Origin: an uncultured Caulobacter sp.
GTDB lineage: Bacteria; Pseudomonadota; Alphaproteobacteria; Caulobacterales; Caulobacteraceae
DNA length: 64,000 nucleotides
Assembly (NCBI RefSeq): GCF_947036865.1
Contig: NZ_CAMQSF010000009.1
Coordinates: 1 to 64,000 of the forward strand
Direction: 5' to 3'
Shown here: piece after piece, positions 17,584 to 25,753 of the stretch
How the letters are laid out: each line of letters opens with the position of its first letter
Numbering within the stretch: position 1 is the first letter of the stretch
The notes under the pieces: model-generated
What the model was told of the DNA's origin: nothing
Seen by the model: only the letters and a program-made list of their open reading frames with translations
The model's database searches: none
Made by a program: the position numbers and the translations under genes

Positions 17584-17922
17584 ATGAAGGTCGCGCTCAA
17601 GTCGGGCGGTAAACCCATCGATCGCGCGCAGCTGGCGTTGATGGCGCTGGCGACGGGCGTCTGCCTGGCGTTCGCGGTGCTGGGCGGCGTGATGGCGATC
17701 TTTACGCCGCTGGTCTTCGACCGCGTCGGCAATCGGCTCAACCCGATCGCCTGGCTGGGCTTCGCCTTCGCCGCCTCGTTCTGGGCGGTGTGCCTGCTGG
17801 CGCCGCTGGCCGGCTGGATCCTGTGGCGCAAGGGCGCGACGCCGCTGGCTTGGGCCGCGATGGCCGTGCCCCTGGCCTGGGGCGCCGTGGCGTTGACCCT
17901 GCTGCAGTTCGTGCCGGCTTAA
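17584..17922 (+). CDS. small integral membrane hypothetical protein, 112 aa
   Basis: Family not recognised. The start ATG at 17584 follows a GGAGG ten bases upstream; a frame from 17548 is less likely. After a short basic N-terminus (MKVALKSGGK) the protein has three hydrophobic segments (about residues 16-40, 54-77 and 86-110) with few charges, so it should sit in the inner membrane. It is divergent from xthA (35 bp) and convergent with erpA. No motif indicates a function. Confidence 0.6.
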   Translation: MKVALKSGGKPIDRAQLALMALATGVCLAFAVLGGVMAIFTPLVFDRVGNRLNPIAWLGFAFAASFWAVCLLAPLAGWILWRKGATPLAWAAMAVPLAWGAVALTLLQFVPA

Positions 17923-17945
17923 GGGGCGGGAAGGGTAAGCAATCT

Positions 17946-17970
17946 CCCTTCCCCCTCGATGGGGGAAGGG
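17946..17970. terminator. hairpin between convergent genes
   Basis: CCCTTCCCCC (17946-17955), loop TCGAT, GGGGGAAGGG (17961-17970): a perfect 10-bp stem in the 70-bp gap between the convergent 17584 gene and erpA. There is no clear T run on either side, so terminator activity is inferred from position. Confidence 0.5.
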
Positions 17971-17992
17971 CGGGTATGGCGGTGATGCGCCC

Positions 17993-18325
17993 TCAGATCG
18001 AAAAGCTCACCCCGCAGCCGCAGCTGGACTTGGCGTTCGGGTTCCTGACCCGGAACTCCGCCCCGGCCAGCTCGTCGACGAAGTCGATCTCCGAGCCCTT
18101 CAAGAGCGCCAGGGAGACGACGTCCACCAGGGCCGCCGCGCCGTCGCGCTCGACCTTGAGGTCGTCGTCCTCGACGCTATCCACCAGATCGAAGCGGTAC
18201 TGGAAACCCGAGCAGCCGCCGCCGTCGACGGCGACGCGCAGCATCAGGGGGCGGCCCTCGCTGGCGGCGATGGCCTTGATCCGCCGGGCGGCGTTTTCGG
18301 AAAGCGTTAAGTCGGCTTGGGTCAT
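17993..18325 (-). CDS. erpA: iron-sulfur cluster insertion protein ErpA (A-type carrier)
   Basis: 110-residue A-type scaffold that hands [4Fe-4S] clusters to target enzymes. The three cluster cysteines are present in the family pattern: GGGCSGFQY in the middle and SSCGCGVSF at the C-terminus. The fold begins LTLSENAARRIKAIAASEG. The start MTQADL at 18325 is chosen over an upstream extension that looks like non-coding translation. It is divergent from dgt (90 bp between starts), an arrangement common in alphaproteobacteria. IscA/SufA are close paralogues, but the size and sequence fit ErpA best. Confidence 0.9.
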   Translation of the reverse strand: MTQADLTLSENAARRIKAIAASEGRPLMLRVAVDGGGCSGFQYRFDLVDSVEDDDLKVERDGAAALVDVVSLALLKGSEIDFVDELAGAEFRVRNPNAKSSCGCGVSFSI

Positions 18326-18414
18326 GGGCTGTGGAAAACTTACCTTCGGACTATATGAGGGCGTCGCGGCCTCTTCGGAAGAGGCCAAATCGTCCAAGGC
18401 GATAAAGGCGGTTC

Positions 18415-19599
18415 ATGAGCCAGGCTTCGTATTTCGTTCCCCGCGCGCCCTATGCCGAGGATCCCTTCAGGTCGAAGGGGCGCCGCTTCAAGGAGGACGA
18501 AAGCCGTACGCGCACGCCGTTCGCCCGCGATCGTGACCGCATCATCCACACCTCGGCCTTCCGCCGGCTGAAGGAAAAGACCCAGGTGTTCGTGGCGCAC
18601 GAGGGCGACAATTTCCGCACCCGCCTGACCCACTCGCTGGAAGTGGCCCAGGTGGCTCGCTCTCTGGCCACCGCGCTGGGCCTGGACGCGGATCTGGCCG
18701 AAACCATCGCTTTGGCTCATGACCTCGGCCATCCGCCGTTCGGCCACGCCGGCGAGGACGAGCTCGAGATCCAGATGCGGCCCTATGGCGGCTTCGACCA
18801 CAACGTCCAGACCTTCCGGGTCGTGACCGAGCTGGAGCATCGCTATCCGGACTTTCTCGGTCTCAACCTGACCTGGGAGACCCTGGAGGGGATCATCAAG
18901 CACAACGGTCCGGTGACCAACAAGCTGGGCAAGCCGTCGTGGAAGGCGATCTCGAAGTACGACAACGAGTACGAGCTGGGCCTGGACGGCTGGGCCTCGG
19001 CCGAGGCCCAGGTCGCGGCCCTGGCCGACGACATCGCCTACAACAACCACGACGTCGACGACGGCGTCACCGCCGGTCTCTTCACGCTCGACGAACTGAT
19101 GGACGTGCCGCTGATCGGCCCGATCCTGGCCGCGGTGAAGAGCGAGCGCCCCGAGCTCGACCCGCGCCTGACTCACCTGGAAGCCGTGCGGCGCATGATC
19201 GGGGCCATGGTCGACGATGTGATGGGCGAGACCCTGCAGCGGGCCGCCGCCAGCGGCGTCGCCTCGGCCGACGAGGTTCGCGCCCTCGACCACGCCCTGG
19301 TCGCCTTCTCGCCGGACATGGCCGAGGACCTGGCCCGGCTGCGCGCCTTCCTCTACGAGCGCATGTATCGCCACTGGCGGGTCAATCGCACGCGCAGCCA
19401 GGCTCGCCGCATTCTGAGCGAAATGTTCGCGCTCTTCTTGAAGGAGCCGGAGGTCCTGCCGACCGTCTGGTTCGCCAAGTCGCAGAACCGCGACGAAGCC
19501 GGCCGAGCCCGCGTGGTCTGCGACTATATCGCGGGCATGACGGACCGCTTCGCGATAGAAGAGCACCGCAAGCTGTTCCATCTCGACGTCTGGAACTAG
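18415..19599 (+). CDS. dgt: deoxyguanosinetriphosphate triphosphohydrolase-like protein
   Basis: 394-residue HD-domain hydrolase that removes triphosphate from dNTPs and so limits nucleotide pools. The N-terminus shows the family opening [27 protein letters not shown]; metal ligands come from [10 protein letters not shown] (His), [12 protein letters not shown] (His-Asp) and the later [10 protein letters not shown] (Asp). Its length matches the dGTPase-like subfamily 2. It heads the plus-strand run dgt - SPOR protein - nagZ - scpA - scpB. In Rhizobiales argS normally follows dgt; here it does not. Confidence 0.9.
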   Translation: MSQASYFVPRAPYAEDPFRSKGRRFKEDESRTRTPFARDRDRIIHTSAFRRLKEKTQVFVAHEGDNFRTRLTHSLEVAQVARSLATALGLDADLAETIALAHDLGHPPFGHAGEDELEIQMRPYGGFDHNVQTFRVVTELEHRYPDFLGLNLTWETLEGIIKHNGPVTNKLGKPSWKAISKYDNEYELGLDGWASAEAQVAALADDIAYNNHDVDDGVTAGLFTLDELMDVPLIGPILAAVKSERPELDPRLTHLEAVRRMIGAMVDDVMGETLQRAAASGVASADEVRALDHALVAFSPDMAEDLARLRAFLYERMYRHWRVNRTRSQARRILSEMFALFLKEPEVLPTVWFAKSQNRDEAGRARVVCDYIAGMTDRFAIEEHRKLFHLDVWN

Positions 19600-19765
19600 A
19601 TTCTCGACGCGCGGCGCGAACGGCTTATCGTCTGCCACCTGAGCGGGGCGGGCGCTTCTGAGACGGGCCGGCGTTGGGTAACCTCGTGTCGCGCGCGTCT
19701 GATTCGATGCGTTCGATCCGTGCGTCCACAGTTCTGGGCGCAAGAGTATCTGGAGCCTGCCTGAG

Positions 19766-20575
19766 ATGTCCGATCCGCACCGCGGGGCCTATACGCCGCC
19801 CACCGACGCGCCGCTGTCGTTCGACGCGCGTCAGCCCGTGCGCGGGGCGCGCCCGTTGCCCATGACCCTGATCATCAGCGCGGTGGTGCTGGTGACGCTG
19901 GTGGTGGCCGTGGTCATGATCTATCGCGGCGGCGTGCGCGGACCCAACGAGCCGCCGCAGGCCGTCGGGACCGAGGTCGCCCAGATGAAGACCCCGCCGC
20001 CGGCCGGCAGCCAGCCGAAGGACCCCGCCGCGGGTCTGCAAATCTATCACAACGACGAGCCGCAGCCGTCGGCGACCTTCGCGCCGCCGCCCGAGGCCCC
20101 GCAGGCGCGTCCCACCGCGCCGGTGAACGCCACGCCGGTCGAGACCGCCGCGCTGCCCGCCGCCAAGCCGGCCGCCGCCGCGCCGGCCCCGACGATCGAG
20201 TCTCTGGCCACCGCCGCCAACGCCGGCGTCCGTCCCGCCGCCAAGCCCGTCCAAGTGGCGCAAGCCGCGCCGACCAAACCCGTCGCCGCACCGGTGACGA
20301 CCGCCGCCGCGCCCAAGCCGGTCGCGTCCGCCACCGGCGCCGCCTCGGTGCAGATCGGGGCGCTGTCCTCGCCCGCCCTGGCCGACAAGGCCTGGGCCGA
20401 CGCCGTGCGCCTGGCCCCGAGCCTCGCCGCCGGCAAGGGCAAGAAGGTCGAGACCGTCGACAAGAACGGCGTGACCCTCTACCGCACCTCGGTGACCGGC
20501 TTCGCCACCCGCGAGGCGGCCAAGGCCTTCTGCGAGGCGATCGCCGCCTCGGGCAAGTCCTGCTTCGTCAAGTGA
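19766..20575 (+). CDS. SPOR domain-containing membrane protein
   Basis: 269-residue bitopic protein: cytosolic N-terminus of about 33 residues, one membrane helix (LPMTLIISAVVLVTLVVAVVMIY, about residues 31-53), a long Pro/Ala-rich periplasmic linker (about 54-190), and a C-terminal SPOR domain (about 192-269: VQIGALSSPALADKAWADAV, VTLYRTSVTGFATREAAKAFCEAIAASGKSCFVK). SPOR domains bind denuded peptidoglycan, often at the septum. Its stop overlaps the nagZ GTG start by four bases (GTGA), which couples it to a peptidoglycan-recycling enzyme. Confidence 0.88.
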   Translation: MSDPHRGAYTPPTDAPLSFDARQPVRGARPLPMTLIISAVVLVTLVVAVVMIYRGGVRGPNEPPQAVGTEVAQMKTPPPAGSQPKDPAAGLQIYHNDEPQPSATFAPPPEAPQARPTAPVNATPVETAALPAAKPAAAAPAPTIESLATAANAGVRPAAKPVQVAQAAPTKPVAAPVTTAAAPKPVASATGAASVQIGALSSPALADKAWADAVRLAPSLAAGKGKKVETVDKNGVTLYRTSVTGFATREAAKAFCEAIAASGKSCFVK

Positions 20576-21609
20576 ACCTGCTGATGGGCGCCCCCTCCGC
20601 CGCCATCCTCGGCTGCGCCGGAACCACGCTGACGGCCGAGGAGGTCGCGTTCTTTCGGGACGTGAAGCCCTGGGGCTTCATCCTGTTCAAGCGCAACATC
20701 GCCGACCCCAACCAGGTCCGCGCCCTGACCGCGGCTTTGCGCGAGACGGTCGGACGCCCCGACGCGCCGATCCTGATCGACCAGGAGGGCGGCCGGGTCG
20801 CGCGCCTGCAGCCGCCGCATTGGCGCGTCTATCCACCGGGCCGCGCCTATGGCGAACTGGTCGCCAACGATCCCCTGACGGCTCGCGAGATCACCCGCTT
20901 GGGCGCGCGCCTGATCGCCCACGATCTGTTGTCGCTGGGCATCAATGTCGACTGCGTGCCGGTGCTGGATGTCCCCGATCCCAAGGGCCACGAGATCATC
21001 GGCGACCGGGCCTATGGCGACACGCCCGAGCAGGTGGCGACGCTGGGCCGGGCGGCGGCGGAAGGGCTTCTGGCCGGCGGCGTCCTGCCGATCATCAAGC
21101 ACATCCCCGGCCACGGCCGCGCCATGGCCGACAGCCACCTGGAACTGCCGGTGGTCAAGGCCAAGCTGGCGGAGCTGGACGCCCGCGACTTCGCGCCGTT
21201 CCGCGTGCTGTCCGACATGCCGATGGCGATGACGGCGCACGTCGTCTACACGGCCATCGACCGCAAGAACCCGGCGACGACCTCCAAGAAGGCCATCAAG
21301 AAGATCATTCGCGAATCCATCGGCTTCGACGGGCTTCTGATGAGCGACGACCTGTCGATGAAGGCGCTGTCCGGCGACTTCCGCCAGCGCGCCAAGGACA
21401 GCCTCGCGGCCGGCTGCGACGTCGTCCTGCACTGCAACGGCGACAGGGACGAGATGAAGGCCGTGATGGCCGGCGTCGGTCGGATGTCCAAGGAGGCCCG
21501 CCGGCGGGCTCAGGCCGTCATGGGGCGGCTGGTCAAGGTTCCGGAACCCTTCGACGTCGCCGAGGCCCGCGCCCGCTTCGACGCCGCGTTCGACGGAAAG
21601 TACGCTTGA
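20572..21609 (+). CDS. nagZ: beta-N-acetylhexosaminidase NagZ
   Basis: Cytosolic GH3 glycosidase that removes GlcNAc from 1,6-anhydro-muropeptides during cell-wall recycling. The 345-residue protein carries ILIDQEGGRV, the dyad-bearing loop KHIPGHGRAMADSHLELP (residues about 176-193) and the nucleophile Asp in LLMSDDLSM (about 259). GTG at 20572 overlaps the SPOR gene stop; ATG at 20584 is an alternative. Its own stop overlaps scpA by four bases (TTGA), so three genes are coupled. Confidence 0.92.
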   Translation: MNLLMGAPSAAILGCAGTTLTAEEVAFFRDVKPWGFILFKRNIADPNQVRALTAALRETVGRPDAPILIDQEGGRVARLQPPHWRVYPPGRAYGELVANDPLTAREITRLGARLIAHDLLSLGINVDCVPVLDVPDPKGHEIIGDRAYGDTPEQVATLGRAAAEGLLAGGVLPIIKHIPGHGRAMADSHLELPVVKAKLAELDARDFAPFRVLSDMPMAMTAHVVYTAIDRKNPATTSKKAIKKIIRESIGFDGLLMSDDLSMKALSGDFRQRAKDSLAAGCDVVLHCNGDRDEMKAVMAGVGRMSKEARRRAQAVMGRLVKVPEPFDVAEARARFDAAFDGKYA

Positions 21610-22430
21610 ACACGGGCTTCCAGCCGACCTTCGACTTCGAAGCCGCCGAGGAGGCGGCCGAGGACGGCGCGGCGCTGGTCATCGACATCGAGGGCTACGA
21701 AGGTCCGCTGCACGTGCTGCTGGCGCTCGCGCGCAGCCAGAAGGTCGATCTGCTGCAGCTGTCGATCACCCGGCTGGCCGAGCAGTATCTGGCCTTCGTG
21801 CAGCAGGCGCGGCGCGTGCGCTTCTCGCTGGCCGCCGACTATCTGGTGATGGCGGCCTGGCTGGCCTACCTCAAGTCCCGCCTGCTGCTGCCCAAGCCCG
21901 AGCGCGCCAAGGCCGAGGAGCCGCCCGCCGAGGAAATGGCCGCCCAACTAGCCTTCCGCCTCGCCAAGCTGGACGTGATGCGCAAGGCCGTCGAGGCCCT
22001 GAAGGAACGTCCGATCCTGGGCCGCGATGTCTTCATGCGCGGCGATCCCGAGGCGGTCAGGATCGTCTCCTCGACGCGCCTGGAAGGCGACCTCTACGGG
22101 CTGATGAGCGCCTATATCGAGCAGCGCAAGCGCGAGCACAGCCGCCACTACGCGCCACGCCCGCCGACCGCCTATCCGCTGGAGGACGCGCGTGATCGCT
22201 TGCGGGGGCTGCTGCCGCGCATGACGGACTGGACCGTGCTCTCGACCGTGGCGCCGATCGAGCGGGTTCTGGAGGAGGACGACGGCCCGTCGCCGGCGTC
22301 GTACCTGGCCTCGACGCTGTCGGCCTCGCTGGAGCTGGTCAAGGAAGGCGTGCTGGAAGCGCGCCAGCTGGAGGCCTTCTCCGACATCTATCTGCGAACG
22401 AGGGCGGAGCCGCTGGAGGTCGAGGCGTGA
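21606..22430 (+). CDS. scpA: segregation and condensation protein A
   Basis: Kleisin subunit of the SMC-ScpAB condensin, linking SMC heads and helping chromosome segregation. The 274-residue protein has the kleisin N-terminal segment IDIEGYEGPLHVLLALARSQKVDLLQLSI, then LAAYLAYLKSRLLLP-like helices (YLVMAAWLAYLKSRLLLP), and a C-terminal winged helix (VLEARQLEAFSDIYLR). The start is a TTG at 21606 overlapping the nagZ stop; there is no nearby ATG compatible with the conserved N-terminus. scpB follows 157 bp later, and the gap is filled by a repeat pair. Confidence 0.9.
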   Translation: MNTGFQPTFDFEAAEEAAEDGAALVIDIEGYEGPLHVLLALARSQKVDLLQLSITRLAEQYLAFVQQARRVRFSLAADYLVMAAWLAYLKSRLLLPKPERAKAEEPPAEEMAAQLAFRLAKLDVMRKAVEALKERPILGRDVFMRGDPEAVRIVSSTRLEGDLYGLMSAYIEQRKREHSRHYAPRPPTAYPLEDARDRLRGLLPRMTDWTVLSTVAPIERVLEEDDGPSPASYLASTLSASLELVKEGVLEARQLEAFSDIYLRTRAEPLEVEA

Positions 22431-22451
22431 AGCCTACCCCCCGTCCGTTCT

Positions 22452-22567
22452 CCCCGGCGAACGCCGGGGTCCAGATCGAACCCACGCCCGGCCGACGGGT
22501 TGAAGGGGCGCATCTCGGATCATTCCTGGTCGGTCAGGATGAATCTGGGCCCCGGCGTTCGCCGGGG
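22452..22567. repeat. paired palindromic repeats between scpA and scpB
   Basis: Each arm is a perfect 8-bp palindrome with an AA or TT centre: CCCCGGCGAACGCCGGGG at 22452-22469, followed by TCCAGAT, and its inverse at 22550-22567 preceded by ATCTGGG. The arms match as reverse complements over about 25 bases with one mismatch and sit 66 bp apart. This looks like an extragenic palindromic repeat inserted inside the scpAB operon. Confidence 0.75.
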
Positions 22568-22587
22568 GAAACGGGTATGGGTTGGGG

Positions 22588-23253
22588 ATGACCGTCGAAC
22601 TCGAACCCCTCTTCGTCGAGCGCTGCATCGAGGCCCTGCTGTTCGCCGCGGCCGAGCCGCTCAGCGACGTCGACCTCGCCAAGCGGCTGCCCGAGGGCGC
22701 GGACATCGCCGCCGGGATCGCGGGTTTGCGAGCCCGCTATGAGGGGCGGGGAATCGAGCTCGTCGAGGTGGCGGGCCGGTGGCGGTTCCAGACGGCGACC
22801 GACCTCGCGTTCCTGATGACGGAGGAGCGCGAGGAGCCGCGACGCCTCTCCAAGGCCGCCCAGGAGACCTTGGCGATCGTGGCCTATCACCAGCCGGTGA
22901 CCCGGGCCGAGATCGAGGCGGTGCGGGGCGTCCAGGCCAGCCGGGGCACGCTGGACGTGCTGCTGGAGCTGGGTCTGATCCGCATGCGCGGCCGCCGCCG
23001 CACGCCGGGCCGGCCGGTGACCTTCGGGACGACGGACGCCTTCCTGGAGCACTATGGCCTGGCCAGCCTGGCCGATCTCCCCGGCATCGCGGAGATGAAG
23101 GCCGCCGGCCTGCTGGAGATGAACCTGCCGCCGGGGTTCAATGTGCCCGATCCGCTGGGTCTGCGCGCCGGCGAGGACGAGGACCCGCTGGATCTCGACG
23201 ACGAGGCGCCGGAATTCGCCCAGGACTTCCTGGGCGAGCCCGAGAAGGCTTGA
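22588..23253 (+). CDS. scpB: segregation and condensation protein B
   Basis: Winged-helix partner that dimerises and binds the ScpA kleisin in the SMC complex. The 221-residue protein has two winged-helix domains: the first with IEALLFAAAEPLSDVDLAKRLP, the second with LSKAAQETLAIVAYHQPVTRAEIEAVRGVQASRGTLDVLLELGLI and GRPVTFGTTDAFLEHYGLASLADLPGI. An acidic tail (EDEDPLDLDDEAPEF) ends the protein, longer than in many homologues. ATG at 22588 follows GGGG; a TTG two codons upstream is possible. Confidence 0.9.
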   Translation: MTVELEPLFVERCIEALLFAAAEPLSDVDLAKRLPEGADIAAGIAGLRARYEGRGIELVEVAGRWRFQTATDLAFLMTEEREEPRRLSKAAQETLAIVAYHQPVTRAEIEAVRGVQASRGTLDVLLELGLIRMRGRRRTPGRPVTFGTTDAFLEHYGLASLADLPGIAEMKAAGLLEMNLPPGFNVPDPLGLRAGEDEDPLDLDDEAPEFAQDFLGEPEKA

Positions 23254-23283
23254 GGCTTCGAGGCGGCTTCGCGGATCCTGATC

Positions 23284-23327
23284 GACCGGCGATGGCGCGG
23301 CCGGCCGCGCTTCGCCCCGATCCGGTC
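23284..23327. terminator. large imperfect hairpin after scpB
   Basis: Core perfect palindrome GCGCGGCCGGCCGCGC (23295-23310), flanked by GGCGA/TCGCC and GACCGG/CCGGTC, making a long imperfect stem 30 bp after the scpB stop. It has no T run. It probably separates scpB from the cyclophilin genes. Confidence 0.45.
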
Positions 23328-23416
23328 GAATTCCTGCGCTTGAAAGGCCCTCACACTTGTCCGGGGCGGCGTGGCGTTCTACGCCCCCACCCGATCTCTT
23401 CTGTTCGGGGAATTCG

Positions 23417-24235
23417 ATGAAGCTCGCCATGACCGCCGCCGCGCTGGCGCTCGCCGCCACCACGGCTTCGGCCCAGACCGTCTCCGATTGGCGCACGCCG
23501 GACCCGAACAACGTCATTGTCGTCGAGACCAACAAGGGCCGGATCATCGCCGAGCTCTATCCTCAGGCCGCGCCCAACCACGTCGAGCGCGTGCGGAGCC
23601 TGGTCAAGAGCGGCTTCTATGACGGCCTGACCTTCTTCCGCGTCATCGGCGACTTCATGGCCCAGACGGGCGATCCGCAGAACACCGGCGTCGGCGGCTC
23701 CGATCAGCCGAACCTGGTGGCGGAGTTCACCTTCCGGCGCGGCGCCGACACGCCGCTGGCCCAGGGCTTCAAGGTCGGAACCGGCGAGAGCGGTTGGATC
23801 GGCGCCCTGCCGGTGAGCAGCCAGAATTCCGCCCTGGCCGTGATGACGGCCGACCGCAAGGTGGCCAGCTGGGGGAACTTCTGTCCGGGCGTGCTCGGCA
23901 TGGCCCGCGCGGGCGACCCCGACAGCGCCAACAGCCAGTTCTTCTTCATGCGCCAGACCATGGCCGCGCTGGACAAGACCTACACCGCCTTCGGCCGCGT
24001 GTTGTCGGGTCTCGACGTCGTCCGCAGCATCAAGACCGGGGAGCCGGTGCCCGATCCGCAGGACAAGATGATCAGCGTCAAGCTGCTGGCCGACCTGCCC
24101 GCAGACAAGCGCCCGTCGATCCAGGTCATGGACACGCGCGGTCCGGCCTTCCAGGCCCTGCTCGCCAAGCGTCGCGAACAACTCGGCCCGAGCCTGACCA
24201 ATTGCGACCTCGACGTTCCCGTGCAAATTAAATGA
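23417..24235 (+). CDS. periplasmic peptidylprolyl isomerase, cyclophilin type (paralogue 1)
   Basis: Cyclophilin fold that speeds cis-trans proline isomerisation. A Sec signal peptide (MKLAMTAAALALAATTASA) gives a periplasmic 250-residue enzyme. Family elements: VVETNKGRIIAELYPQAAPNHVERV, GFYDGLTFFRVIGDFMAQTGDP, NSQFFFMRQ and TAFGRVLSGLDVV. In the active-site motif the usual His before the catalytic Arg is Phe (FFRVI). Two insertions, RRGADTPLAQGF.. and VMTADRKVASWG.., and a C-terminal 50-residue extension make it longer than PpiA. The stop is one base from the next gene, a tandem paralogue. Confidence 0.88.
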   Translation: MKLAMTAAALALAATTASAQTVSDWRTPDPNNVIVVETNKGRIIAELYPQAAPNHVERVRSLVKSGFYDGLTFFRVIGDFMAQTGDPQNTGVGGSDQPNLVAEFTFRRGADTPLAQGFKVGTGESGWIGALPVSSQNSALAVMTADRKVASWGNFCPGVLGMARAGDPDSANSQFFFMRQTMAALDKTYTAFGRVLSGLDVVRSIKTGEPVPDPQDKMISVKLLADLPADKRPSIQVMDTRGPAFQALLAKRREQLGPSLTNCDLDVPVQIK

Positions 24236-24236
24236 A

Positions 24237-25088
24237 ATGATGTCCTCGCGCGCGCTCCTGGCCGGGCTTTGCCTGGCGACGATCTCCACCGCGTCCCTGG
24301 CCGCGCCGGCGGCGAGGCTCGCCAAGCCGACGGAGAAGGACTGGCGCACCCCGGCTCCCGACACGATCCTGGTGATCGACACCAACAAGGGCCGGGTGCT
24401 GGTCGAGTTGATCCCCGAAGTGGCGCCCAACCACGTGGCGCGGCTGCGCGAGCTGACCCGCGCCGGGGTCTATGACGGCCGCACCTTCTTCCGGGTGATC
24501 GACCGGTTCATGGCCCAGACGGGCGATCCTCGGGACACCGGCGAGGGCGGCACGGACAAGCCGAACCTGAAAGCCGAGTTCACCTTCCGCCGCGGGACCG
24601 AGACGCCGTTCGTGGCCATGGCGGCGCCGGCGGGCCTGCAGGTCGGCTATCTGAAGTCGCTGCCGGTCGTCAGCCAGGCGTGGAGCTGGAGCGACGTGAC
24701 CAGCGACAAGAAGGTCGCGGCCTGGGGAACCTACTGCCCCGGCGTCGTCGGCATGGCCCGCGACGAGGACAACAACTCGGCCAACAGCCAGTTCTTCCTG
24801 ATGCGCCAGCCCTATCCGTCGCTGGACAAGCGCTACACCGCGTTCGGCCGGGTGATCAGCGGCCTCGATGTGGTGCGATCGATCAAGACGGGCGAGCCGG
24901 TCCCCGCGCCGCAAGACTTGATGCGGAGGGTCCGACTGCTGTCGGACATCCCCGAGGGCGAGCGTCCGAAGGTTCGCCTGATCGATCCGAAGGGGCCCTG
25001 GTTCGCCGCCGAGACCAAGCGCCTGCGCGCGCTCAAGGGCGCGGACTTCTCCGTCTGCGACATTGAGCCGCCGGTCCGGATAGGCTGA
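24237..25088 (+). CDS. periplasmic peptidylprolyl isomerase, cyclophilin type (paralogue 2)
   Basis: Second of two adjacent, co-directional periplasmic cyclophilins, 283 residues, with signal peptide MMSSRALLAGLCLATISTASLA. It shares the layout of the preceding protein, including DWRTP after the signal, TFFRVIDRFMAQTGDP with Phe for His, the insertion around KKVAAWGTYCPG, NSQFFLMRQ and the C-terminal extension ending in a Cys-containing CDIE segment. The similarity indicates a local duplication. ATG at 24237 directly follows the preceding TGA; a second ATG overlaps it at 24240. Confidence 0.87.
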   Translation: MMSSRALLAGLCLATISTASLAAPAARLAKPTEKDWRTPAPDTILVIDTNKGRVLVELIPEVAPNHVARLRELTRAGVYDGRTFFRVIDRFMAQTGDPRDTGEGGTDKPNLKAEFTFRRGTETPFVAMAAPAGLQVGYLKSLPVVSQAWSWSDVTSDKKVAAWGTYCPGVVGMARDEDNNSANSQFFLMRQPYPSLDKRYTAFGRVISGLDVVRSIKTGEPVPAPQDLMRRVRLLSDIPEGERPKVRLIDPKGPWFAAETKRLRALKGADFSVCDIEPPVRIG

Positions 25089-25191
25089 CGCGCCGCCCAT
25101 TTCCCGCCACGATCCGGTTCACAGCCGGGCGCTAAACGCGCTAGAAGCGCGTTCGAAAAGAAACTCACCCAGCGATCTCCAAGGGAAGACC

Positions 25192-25659
25192 ATGTCGGCC
25201 GATCTCGAAAACACCCTGATCCTGACGCTCGAGAGCGGTCCGGTCACCATCAAGCTGCGCCCCGACCTGGCGCCGGGGCACGTCGCGCGCATCAAGGAAC
25301 TGGTGCGCGAGGGCTTCTATGACGGCGTCGTCTTCCACCGCGTGATCCCCGGCTTCATGGCCCAGGGCGGCGATCCGACGGGCACCGGCCGGGGCGGCTC
25401 GGACAAGCCGGACCTGAAGGCCGAGTTCAACGACGAGCCGCACGTGCGCGGCGTCTGCTCGATGGCCCGCACCCCGAACCCGGACTCGGCCAACAGCCAG
25501 TTCTTCATCGTGTTCGACGACGCCACCTTCCTGGACAAGCAATATACCGTCTGGGGCCAGGTGGTCGAAGGCATGGAGCATGTCGACGCCCTACCGAAGG
25601 GCGAGCCGCCGCGCGCGCCGGGCAAGATCGTCAGCGCCAAGATCGCCGCCGACGCCTAG
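25192..25659 (+). CDS. ppiB: cytosolic peptidylprolyl isomerase, cyclophilin type
   Basis: Compact 155-residue cyclophilin without a signal peptide. It carries the canonical active site GVVFHRVIPGFMAQGGDP (His-Arg), GGSDKPDLKAEFND, MARTPNPDSANSQFFI and TVWGQVVEGMEHV, matching PpiB-type enzymes. It follows the two periplasmic paralogues after 103 bp and probably shares ancestry with them. The terminal stop codon TAG (25657-25659) lies inside the left end of an intergenic repeat. Confidence 0.9.
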   Translation: MSADLENTLILTLESGPVTIKLRPDLAPGHVARIKELVREGFYDGVVFHRVIPGFMAQGGDPTGTGRGGSDKPDLKAEFNDEPHVRGVCSMARTPNPDSANSQFFIVFDDATFLDKQYTVWGQVVEGMEHVDALPKGEPPRAPGKIVSAKIAADA

Positions 25660-25707
25660 AACGTGATAGCCGAAAGTGTGAGCGGTTCCGGCGGCTAGCG
25701 CCCTCTA
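25656..25707. repeat. intergenic repeat with inverted ends, copy 2
   Basis: CTAGAACGTGATAGCCGAAAGTGTGAGCGG... is the reverse of the element at 16711-16763 with a few changes; for example AGCCGAAAGTGTGAGCGG is identical. It provides the ppiB stop codon and separates ppiB from the convergent 25754 gene. Confidence 0.7.
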
Positions 25708-25753
25708 AACACGGCATTCCAGCGACGGCCTCGGATCCTGTCCGGGGCCGTTT

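Noticed and set aside
19600..19765. Remnant of argS between dgt and the SPOR gene
   Set aside because: No frame of this 166-bp stretch shows class I synthetase motifs (HIGH-like or KMSKS-like), so a remnant cannot be claimed.
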